DNA from: Rhinopithecus roxellana
Taxonomy: Eukaryota > Chordata > Mammalia > Primates > Cercopithecidae
Reading direction: 5' to 3'
Assembly (NCBI RefSeq): GCF_007565055.1
Contig: NC_044560.1
Span: 120,277,391-120,341,390 of the forward strand
DNA length: 64,000 bases
Shown in pieces: positions 55,746-64,000 of the stretch. A program made the translations under genes and the position numbers. Every line of letters starts with the position of its first letter. Within the stretch, counting starts at the first letter, position 1. The notes under the pieces were generated by a model. The model was not told where the DNA came from. It did no database searches and worked only from the letters and a program-made list of their open reading frames with translations.

Positions 55746-55911
55746 GTTTTTTTCTTTTTTTTTGGAGATGGAGTCTTGCTCTGTTACCCAGGCTGGAGTG
55801 CAGTGGTGCGATCTCGACTCACAGCACCCTCCGCCTCCCAGGTTCAAGTGATTAATCCTGCCTCAGCCTCCCAAAGTGCTGGGATTACAGGCGTGAACCA
55901 CCGCGCCCAGC
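55746..55911 (-). mobile_element. Alu with internal deletion
   Basis: Jumps from TCAAGTGATTAATCCTGCC to CCCAAAGTGCTGGG. Confidence 0.88.
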
Positions 55912-55974
55912 CTACCTGGTCTTTTTTGGACAGATGTACATGATTTTAGAAATCGTTATGAATGAGGATCCTCA

Positions 55975-56420
55975 AGAACACCCCCCAGGTTTGATGATTT
56001 GCTGAGAAGACTCAGGTCTCAGCGTTCTGTCATACTCAACAGCTATGATTTACTACAGCAAAAGAATACAAAGCGAATAGTAAAGGGAAGACTGAAATTC
56101 AGAGAAAACCAGGCACAATCTCTTGAGTCTTGTTTCAGTGAAGTCACAGGAAGTGCCATATTTAAGTTCCATCTGGTACGACAACACATGCTATGTGTCC
56201 ACTGGGAAGTTTATTAGAGACTCAGTGCCAGGGTTTTTATCGGGCATGTTTTCTGGCACATCCCACAATTCTGGACTTCCTGAATGTTAGCAGGGGTTCA
56301 GCTTTTCAGCTGGAAAGGGGATAACCTTTTCAGCTGGGGACCAGGAGAAAAAGCACCGAAAAACAGGACACTGTGCTACTCCTGTTTTGGGTGGGTGGAG
56401 CAGTAGTAAACCTCCCAAAG
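55975..56420 (+). mobile_element. LTR-like fragment, related to 44.4-45.0 kb
   Basis: AACAGCTATGATTTACTACA and GCAAAAGAATACAAAGCG parallel the 44.5-kb copy. No coding potential. The family is a tentative match from memory. Confidence 0.4.
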
Positions 56421-56622
56421 TCTAAGGCCACACTCCAGCAAGGGTGAAGCTTGCAAACTCAAAAAGGATAGCAGTCTCCAACCTGCTGTTTTAGTGACTT
56501 AAATGGTACTAAAATGCTACATAAGTCAAATTTGTGTAACATTAAGCAAATAAATTTTTCAGCAAAAAAAATAATGGTCATGACTTTGTGGTGAAGGCTT
56601 ACATAATGATTATAATAAATTC

Positions 56623-56926
56623 AGGCCGGGTGCGGTGGCTCACGCCTGTAATCCCAGCACTTTTGGGAGGCCGAGGCAGGTGGATCACGTAAGGTCAGGA
56701 GTTTGAGACCAAACTAGCCAACATGGCAAAATCCCGTTTCTACAAAAGTGAAAAATTAGCCGGGCATGGTGGTGCATGCCTGTAGTCCCAGCTACTTGGG
56801 AGGCTGAGGCAGGAAAATCACTTGAACCTGGGAGGCAGAGCTTGCAGTGAGCCAAGATCATGCCACTGCACTCCAGCCTGGGTGACAGTGAGACTCTGTC
56901 TCAAAAAAAAAAAAAAAAAAAAAAAA
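56623..56926 (+). mobile_element. AluS
   Basis: Full length; poly-A of about 24 bases. Confidence 0.93.
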
Positions 56927-57065
56927 TTCCTCCTTTCCTCAGTTTTGTTAAGAGGAAAAAGAAAATCTTAAATTACAGTGGAACTTATGAACAACTTAGT
57001 CTAGAGATTTAATTTAGTGATGAAAAGGTATGGAGAAAGTCTTTTAAAAAAGGACCTGGTCTGCT

Positions 57066-57238
<173 letters not shown>

Positions 57239-57705
57239 GCTACAAGTGGTGCAACTTGCAGGTACTCCCTTTGTTCACCTTTGTAAAGATGTTATTGCCA
57301 GATCAATGTGTATTTCTATAGTATATGTGTAAACAATTCATCATCCTTTTGTTGCTGCTTTTGAAACTAGTTCATGGCTTCAATGGGGAGAGATTTAAAT
57401 AATATGGGTTTATAATAATTTCTGCATTATTAAATGCAGATAACTTGCGATTAAAGAGTATGTTATTGGAATCATGGGTGTCTGAGTTTTACTTTGGAGG
57501 CGCTGAACAGCTGACTCCGGCCGAGAGGTCCCTTACAGAGACGGGATGCTGGAGACCCATGGGAATCTGGCTCGTGGGAATTGCATAGCACCCCTTTTTA
57601 TCATAGTGCAGCATGGCCTTTCCTGTCTCAATTGTGGGAAGCTGGAGTGCCTCTGGAATGCTCAGTGGTGTCCTTGGGTTTTGAGGGTTAAAGATTTTTA
57701 ATCTT
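57239..57705. other. No recognised feature
   Basis: Sequence between the composite microsatellite and a young Alu. Nothing recognised. Confidence 0.4.
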
Positions 57706-58015
57706 GGCCGGGCGCGGTGGCTCAAACCTGTAATCCCAGCACTTTGGGAGGCCGAGACGGGCGGATCACAAGGTCAGGAGATCGAGACCATCCTGGCTAC
57801 GGTGAAACCCCGTCTCTACTAAAAATACAAAAAACTAGCCGGGCGAGGTGGGGGCGCCTGTAGTCCCAGCTACTCGGGAGGCTGAGGCAGGAGAATGGCG
57901 TGAACCCGGGAGGCGGAGCTTGCAGTGAGCTGAGATCTGGCCACTGCACTCCAGCCTGGGCGACAGAGCGAGACTCCGTCTCAAAAAAAAAAATAAAAAA
58001 AATAAAAAAAAAAAT
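57706..58015 (+). mobile_element. AluY, Old World monkey type
   Basis: Flanks TTTTTAATCTT and TTTTAATCTTT; tail with AAATAAAAAAAATAAA. Confidence 0.95.
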
Positions 58016-58157
58016 TTTAATCTTTGCCACAGGCATGTTACACATCTTAAAATTGTGTGGTCTCAACTGAACTGCTCCAAGGAGAAGAAATACCCTCCTC
58101 GGGAAGTGTTATGAGCCATGGGCCTTGTGTTGACTGGCCAGGTGATTTTAATGAACT

Positions 58158-58424
58158 TCTGTCTCCCAGGCTGGAGGGCAGTGGTGCATTCGTAGCTCAC
58201 TGCAGCCTCAATCTCCCGGGCTCAGGTGATCCTCCCGCCTCAACCTCCTGAGTAGCTGGGATTACAGGTGCTTGCCACCATGCCCGGCTGAATTTTTTTT
58301 TTTTTTTAATCTAGAGATGAGATCTGTGTTACCCAGTCTGGTTTCAAACTCCTGAGCTCAAGTGGTCCTCCTGCCTCAGCCTCCCAAAGTGCTGGGATTA
58401 CAGGCATGAGCTATCTCGCCTGGC
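58158..58424 (-). mobile_element. Alu (J-like), truncated at poly-A end
   Basis: Starts at CTGTCTCCCAGGCTGGAGG. Confidence 0.85.
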
Positions 58425-58467
58425 TCAGCATGTGTTTTTATTCTGATGTTTTGACAAATGGGACCTT

Positions 58468-58698
58468 GCTGATCTTGGCTCACTGCAACCTCCGCTTCCC
58501 GGGTTCAAGCGATTCTCCTGCTTCAGCCTCTCGAGTAGGTGGGATTACACGCATGCGCAACCACACCTAATTTTTGTAGTAGAGACGGGGTTTCGCCCTG
58601 TTGGCCAGGCTGGTCTCAAACTGGTGATCTCAAGTGATCCCCCCGCCTCCGCCTCCCAAAGTGCTGGGATTACAGGCGTGAGTCACCACGCCAGGCCT
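58468..58698 (-). mobile_element. Alu, truncated at poly-A end
   Basis: Starts at GATCTTGGCTCACTGCAACC; lies 280 bases before the AURKC CpG island. Confidence 0.87.
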
Positions 58699-58974
58699 TC
58701 AATTATATTTCTGCAAGATACGTTCCCTGTCTAAAAGAATTCAATTTTAAATGTTTTTGAAACTTACGTGTTTGCTAAACAAATAAATACGTGGGGGCTG
58801 ATTTTACGATCTAAGGCCAAAACCACAAACTGATTACAGGGTCCAACAAATACCTGGCGAGTGGGAGGAGAGGGGTAAGTGAGCTGGGCTCGGGGCGTCC
58901 TGGCTGTGAGCAGGCATAGCCACAGGCTTCAGGGAGCCCCATCGCGGTGACCCTGGAGAGTGGCCTGAATCGGA

Positions 58975-59740
58975 TGTGACCTTGAAGCAAAGTGGTTTTG
59001 GGGTCGCCGGCTGCACGAGGCGCGAGGTGGTTTAGGGTCGCGGGCTGCACAAGGCTCCAGCACGTCAGGAGTGGGCGTCTGTTCATTCCCACGTGCATCG
59101 CGGCCCTTTCCTAGGTGATGCATGCGCACCCCGTGGGTGTATGCATTGTTCATTCTCTCTGGCCCGCTCCCATCACCGCCTCTCCGCACCCTCTGCCTCC
59201 TTCCTTCTCGGGCCTCACCCCTGGGCCTCGCTTTCAGGGCCCAGCCCCGGCCGCAGCGCTCCAGTTGCGCCCCGACCCGGGGGCCCTGGGCGGAGACTCC
59301 CATTTCTGTCTTTTCTATTGGGCGCACTTCCGATGGCGTCAGGAATTTCAGCCAATGGGAGTCAGCCAGGAAGTACCGCTCTGAGCGGGCAGCGCCGGGT
59401 ATAAAAGAAGGCCGCGCAGCCACGGCTGCTCACGAGGCCGCGGATACCGGAGCCTGTGTGTGTCGGGGACCTCGGTGAGGCCGCAGGACGAGCAGGATTG
59501 GAAGCGCCTCGGCCGGAAAGTGACCTCCCAACCCCTTTCAGGACCCTGTGAAAGGGAACAGCCATCCAGAGGGCTCAGGAAGGCGTCCGCGCCGTCACCT
59601 CTTCTCCCCATGAGCTCCCCCAGAGCTGCGGTGCAGCCGGGCAGAGCTCAGCCTGCAGGCGAAGCGGGTGAGAGCCAGCGCCAGAGAAAGGACGCGGGGA
59701 AGGCTGGGGGCTGGGCCCGGGGTCGGGTGCGCAGAAGACA
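58975..59740 (+). promoter_or_regulatory. AURKC CpG-island promoter with CCAAT and TATA boxes
   Basis: CpG-rich block. CCAAT lies at 59352-59356 and TATAAAA at 59400-59406, 44 bases apart. Transcription should start near 59430, leaving a leader of roughly 180 bases before the ATG at 59610. A canonical TATA inside a CpG island is unusual for a housekeeping gene and fits a germline-restricted kinase (inference). The upstream end carries a degenerate tandem duplication (58990-59053). Confidence 0.8.
58990..59053 (+). repeat. Degenerate tandem duplication upstream of AURKC
   Basis: GTGGTTTTGGGGTCG and GTGGTTTAGGGTCGC start two units, each followed by GGCTGCAC-A/G-AGGC. The repeat period is about 37 bases. 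It sits at the distal edge of the AURKC CpG island. Confidence 0.6.
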
Positions 59741-62245
59741 CATCTCTTGACATCTCCCTTCCCCAACCCTTTCCTTTCCTACCCACTCCCTCCCTCCCCT
59801 CCCATTCTTTCTCTCACCTCTCCCTCCCCTACTCTCCCCTCCCCTTCCTTTCTCTCTGCCTCTTCACCTCCCCCTCCCCTCCCTCCCTTACCTTACTCTT
59901 TCTTCTTCCCCTTACCTCTCCCTCCGCCTCTGCCCGCCTTCTCTCCCCCTGCCTTCCCCTTCCCTCTCTTTTTCTCCTCCCCTTCTTCCCCTCACCTCTC
60001 GCTCCCTCTTCCCTCCTCTACTGTTCTCCTCCGCTTTCTCCCTCCTCTACTGTTCCCCTGCCCTCTCTTTGTCTCCCCTTTCTCCTTCCGTCCCGTCTCC
60101 TTTCCTCTCTTTCAGTGACGGCAGCAAACCAAACAGCCCAGCGGCCCAGCAGCCCAGCCGTGTGAGCCCCTTGGGTTTGGTATCTGGAAAAGGAAGGGAG
60201 GTGGGACGTGGGGATGAAGGACAGGCTGGGTGTGTGGGGTACTGGCTCCTGGGACCGAGAACTACTGACCTGAGGAACACAGGACTAGGCCCTTGTGAGA
60301 AGGGAAAGCGGCAGAGGAAGGATACAGTGAAAGAGGAAGGAAAGCATTGGGGTCCCTGACTGTCCCTCCACCTACCCTACCTCCCAAGCTGAGGCTCTTT
60401 TCTTCCTCTCCTGTCAGGCGGCACCTCACAGTCGATGACTTTGAAATCGGGCGTCCCCTGGGCAAGGGGAAATTTGGGAATGTGTACCTGGCTCGGCTCA
60501 AGGAAAGCCATTTCATTGTGGCCCTGAAGGTTCTCTTCAAGTCGCAGATAGAGAAGGAAGGGCTGGAGCACCAGCTGCGCCGGGAAATTGAGATCCAGGC
60601 GCATCTACAGTAAGGACAGTCTCTGCTTGCTCTTTCACCTTTGACGTCAGAGCCCAGCATTTTCCCCAAATACTAACCCCAAGTAAACCCTTCACTTATA
60701 CCTTGAAGACTTTTCTCTGCAGCTCATTCCATTTACACTACCTCCTACCCTGGGTCAGACAGTCGAATCCTGGTTCCTCTGTTTTCCCCTCACTCGCTCC
60801 CAGATAAGGCTGTTGTTATTCTGGTCCCAGCGTAATTTGCCAGTTGTGTGACCAGGCAGTGACAGTGGCATCATATGATAGGCCTCAGGGAGAAATCTGA
60901 CTCTTCCAACATTAATCCTTCAGACACCCCAATATCCTGCGCCTGTATAACTATTTCCATGATGCACGCCGGGTGTACCTGATTCTGGAATATGCTCCGA
61001 GGGGGGAGCTCTACAAGGAGCTGCAAAAAAGCGAGAAATTAGATGAACAGCGCACAGCCACGGTGAGGTGGGGGACTGGAGGCTCTGGGGTCTATGAGTT
61101 TATTGTGGGCTGGTGGGAGCTCTGATTGTGGCTGTCAGGAGGGTCCGGATTGCCTTTTGAAAAGTTTACTTTCGCCGGGCACGGTGGCTCAAGCCTGTAA
61201 TCCCAGCACTTTGGGAGGCCGAGACGGGCGGATCACGAGGTCAGGAGATCGAGACCATCCTGGCTAACACGGTGAAACCCCGTCTCTACTAAAAAATACA
61301 AAAAAAAGTAGCCGGGCGAGGTGGCAGGTGCCTGTAGTCCCAGCTACTTGGGAGGCTGAGGCAGGAGAATGGCGTGAACCCGGGAGGCGGAGCTGCCGTG
61401 AGCTGAGATCCGGCCACTGCACTCCAGCCTGGGCGACACAGCGAGACTCCGTCTCAAAAAAAAAAAAAAAAAAAAAAAAGAAAAGTTTACTTTCATCCTT
61501 GGATACCATAATTAACCTCATTGTATCTCCAGAATATTAATAAGTACTGTGTATAGGTTTGGATTCCTTGGTTGTAAGCAACAGAATCTAACTCCACTGC
61601 CTTATGTAAAGAAACATATTGAAAGCCTGTGAAGGAGTTCACTGAATAAACAGCTAGAACTGGCTTAGAGATAGGTACAAAGAGATTTCTAGAGGGTGCC
61701 GGAAAGGGAATCATGGCAATGATTTTCCCAGCAGCAATGGTCCAGTCAGCTTGGTCTGCCAGGATGAGTGGTCTTCCGTCTTTCCTCCTGTTTCTGTTTC
61801 ATTTCCTCGGGCCTCAAGTCCTGTAAGAGATCATCTGAGTGGCTCAGTGTAGGTTCTGTATCTGGCTACTTGCTGTGCTAGGACAACAGGGAGGATCTGT
61901 GTCCATTTTACCATCCATCCTATAAGACCACATAAAAAGGAAAGGAAATCCACACCCCACACACCAGTAACTGGTGCAATTAATTGCCAGACCAAAAAGA
62001 TCCCACTGCAATCATTCAATTCATGATGAGCGTTCCACCTCAGATGGAAATTGTGCCAGGCTTCACTTTCAGGGTGACTTTTCTTTGCACCCACAGATAA
62101 TAGAGGAGTTGGCAGACGCCCTGACGTACTGCCATGAGAAGAAAGTGATTCACAGAGACATAAAGCCAGAGAACCTGCTACTGGGGCTCAGGGGTGAGGT
62201 GAAGATTGCAGATTTTGGCTGGTCTGTGCACACCCCCTCCCTGAG
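59610..62245 (+). CDS. AURKC: AURKC, aurora kinase C (first five coding exons; 3' part outside window)
   Basis: Serine/threonine kinase of the chromosomal passenger complex (with INCENP), acting mainly in male and female meiosis. Exons: 59610-59667, 60116-60161, 60418-60609, 60924-61062, 62097-62245. All have GT/AG borders and compatible phases. They encode 195 residues of an expected 309 or so. Visible kinase motifs: glycine loop LGKGKFGNV (residues 49-57), VALK with catalytic Lys72, HRDIKPEN with Asp166, and DFG with Asp184. Exon 5 ends inside the activation segment (HTPSLR). The exons coding the T-loop threonine and the C-lobe were not found between 62246 and 64000, which is mostly Alu. 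At the exon 2/3 junction the codon is GTG (Val35), where human AURKC has Met. No disruption was seen in the part present. Confidence 0.95.
59752..60115 (+). repeat. Polypyrimidine tract filling AURKC intron 1
   Basis: More than 350 bases made almost only of C and T (CCCTCC, CTTTCC and CTCACC words), ending directly in the exon 2 acceptor TTTCAG. Mirror-type polypyrimidine DNA can form triplex (H-DNA), and the C-runs can form i-motif/G-quadruplex structures on the two strands (known chemistry). Open frames through it are composition artefacts. Confidence 0.85.
61173..61479 (+). mobile_element. AluY, Old World monkey type
   Basis: In AURKC intron 4; target duplication AAAAGTTTACTTTC. Confidence 0.95.
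61480..62096 (+). other. AURKC intron 4, 3' part
   Basis: TTGTAAGCAACAGAATCTAA hints at an old DNA-transposon (MER) fragment, not assigned. It ends in the exon 5 acceptor CACCCACAG. Confidence 0.4.
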
Positions 62246-62369
62246 GTAGGTCAGGTGGTGGTGGTAGGGTCAGTTCTAAGTACCAGTTAGGAATGACCCA
62301 ATTTAATGTATTTCATGTGTCCATGTGTAAAACCTAGATACGAACTTGGGGTTTGTATTGGAATACTGC

Positions 62370-62663
62370 CTTTTTCTTTTTCTTTTTTTTTTTTTTTGAG
62401 ACGGAGTCTCACTCTTTTACCCAGGCTAGAGTGCAGGGGCACAATCTTGGCCTCCCAGGTTAAAGCGGTTCTCCTGCCTCAGTCTCCCAAGTAGCTGGGA
62501 TAACAGGCATGTGCCACCACACCCAGGTAATTTTTGTACTTTTAGTAGAGACGGGGTTTTGGTATGTTGGCCAGGCTAGTCTCGAACTCCTGACCTCAGG
62601 TGATCCGCCCACTTTGGCCTCCCAAAGTGCTGGGATTACAGGCATGAGCCACCACGCCTGGCT
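62370..62663 (-). mobile_element. AluS
   Basis: Flanks AATACTGCCTTTTTC and AATACCGCCTTTTTC. Confidence 0.92.
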
Positions 62664-62672
62664 GAAATACCG

Positions 62673-62977
62673 CCTTTTTCTTTTCTTTTCTTTTTTGAGA
62701 CAGAGTTTTGCTCTTGTTGCCCAGGCTGGATTGCAATTGTGTGATCTCAGCTCACTGCAACTCCACCTCCCAGGTTCAAGCGCTTTTCCTGCCTCAGCCT
62801 CCCAAGTAGCTGGGATTACGGGCATGGGCCACCACACCCGACTGATTTTGTATTTTTACTGAAGATGGGTTTCACCATGTTGGTCAGGCTGGTCTCCAAC
62901 TCCTGACCTCAGGTGATCCGCCCACCTCGGCCTTCCCAAAGTGCTGGGATTACAGGCATGAGCCACCACGCCTGGCC
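62673..62977 (-). mobile_element. AluS
   Basis: Immediately follows the preceding Alu and used the same CTGCCTTTTTC target. Confidence 0.92.
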
Positions 62978-63117
62978 TCTGCTGCCTTTTTCAAACACAT
63001 ATACTTAATATGTATTTGTAAATTTCAATAATGTGATCCCTTCAAACCTTTTATTTTCTGTTCTTTGTTAATATATAACTATACCAGTAAGTTTGCATGT
63101 AAAGAAAGTCATTGCTG

Positions 63118-63411
63118 GCCGGGCGCGGTGGCTCACACGTATAATCCCAGCACTTTGGGAGGCCGAGGCGGGCGGATCACGAGGTCAGGAGATCGAGACC
63201 ATCCTGGCTAACACAGTGAAACCCTGTCTCTACTAAAAATACAAAAAATTAACCGGGCGTGGTGGCGGGCGCCTGTGCTGCTCGGGAGGCTGAGGCAGGA
63301 GAATGGCGTGAACCTGGGAGGCGGAGCTTGCAGTGAGCCGAGATTGCACCACTGCACTCCAGTCTGGGCGACAGAGCGAGACTCCATCTCAAAAAAAAAA
63401 AAAAAAAAAAA
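63118..63411 (+). mobile_element. AluY
   Basis: Flanks AAAGAAAGTCATTGCT and AAAGAAAGTCGTTGCT. Confidence 0.93.
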
Positions 63412-63538
63412 GAAAGTCGTTGCTCCACAATTCCAGCAGTGTGTTTTTCTGTATGAATAATTTTCATACAGAAATTTTCTTACCATAATTTATTTACTTG
63501 GTTCTCATTGATACACCATCAGTTTGTTCTAGATCTTT

Positions 63539-63847
63539 CTTTTTTTTTTTTTTTTTTTTTTTTGAGGCGGAGTCTCGCTCTGTCACCCGGACTAGAGTGC
63601 AGTGGCCAGATCTCAGCTCACTGCAAGCTCCGCCTCCCGGGTTTACACCATTCTCCTGCCTCAGCCTCCCGAGTAGCTGGGACTACAGGCGCCCGCCACC
63701 TCGCCCGGCTAGTTTTTTTTTTGTATTTTTAGTAGAGACGGGGTTTCACCGTGTTAGCCAGGATGGTCTCGATCTCCTGACCTCGTGATCCGCCCATCTC
63801 GGCCTCCCAAAGTGCTGGGATTACAGGCTTGAGCCACCGCGCCCGGC
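63539..63847 (-). mobile_element. AluY, Old World monkey type
   Basis: Target duplication TTCTAGATCTTTCTT. Confidence 0.95.
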
Positions 63848-64000
63848 CTGTTCTAGATCTTTCTTAATGCTGAGACTATTCTGTGAAAACATTCTGGAGC
63901 ATGAGCTAAATCACTATACTTCCAAAATATAAATTTATGAATAGTCTGTTCCAGTACTTACCTTCTCTAAACCTTGATCCATATTAAAAATTTGTCTCTC

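Noticed and set aside
59093..59478. Overlapping frames in the AURKC promoter
   Set aside because: High GC removes stops by chance. They overlap CCAAT and TATA boxes and show no conserved motif.
59668..60165. 165-codon Ser/Pro/Leu frame in AURKC intron 1
   Set aside because: Low-complexity translation of the polypyrimidine tract; AURKC splice sites bracket it.

Overview
This is a 64-kb primate nuclear window. About 69 Alu elements occupy close to a third of it. Around sixteen of them share the changes typical of the young AluY lineage of Old World monkeys (CGGCCACTGC near the 3' end, CTAGCCGGGCGAGG in the middle, CGAGACGGGCGG on the left). The species is therefore most likely a cercopithecid monkey such as a macaque or baboon, not an ape. 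Three genes read in the order DUXA (minus), ZNF264 (plus), AURKC (plus, cut by the right edge). That is the order on human chromosome 19q13.4, in the KRAB zinc-finger cluster next to the PEG3 imprinted domain.

Region by region: 1-7.3 kb is repeat-packed DNA with one unexplained CpG-containing block (about 293-625). DUXA occupies 7.30-15.23 kb. Its six coding exons splice in frame to a 204-codon double-homeobox protein, with a TATA box just upstream. Upstream of DUXA (15.3-18.25 kb) lies AT-rich DNA and a LINE-1 3' remnant whose end has been tandemly triplicated. At 19.6-20.1 kb sits an orphan CpG island built around a GC-box minisatellite, with an ATG/splice-donor pair but no recognised gene. 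Then come a PTCD3 processed pseudogene (22.5-23.87 kb), an inverted-Alu hairpin, a solo LTR inside an older Alu, a 150-bp inverted duplication and ERV1-like LTR pieces.

ZNF264 starts in a CpG-island promoter near 29.1 kb. Its four coding exons (29,494-47,121) give a 627-residue KRAB protein with 13 C2H2 fingers. Intron 2 holds an antisense ERVL-type provirus (about 32.0-38.6 kb) with an MLT2-type LTR on one side only, and a MaLR solo LTR that split a MIR. The 3' flank is old antisense LINE-1 interrupted by Alus and a TA-flanked DNA transposon. AURKC begins in a CpG island with CCAAT and TATA boxes (59.35-59.41 kb). Its first five coding exons (59,610-62,245) are present; the rest lies beyond the window.

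The genes do not form a pathway together. DUXA (embryonic genome activation), ZNF264 (KRAB repressor) and AURKC (meiotic kinase) do all fit germline or early-embryo biology. I found no new enzymatic or defence system. The most promising unexplained items are the orphan CpG island, the triplicated DUX-like motif upstream of DUXA, the frameshifted fossil fingers that encode the ZNF264 C-terminus, and the inverted duplication at 24.8-25.9 kb.
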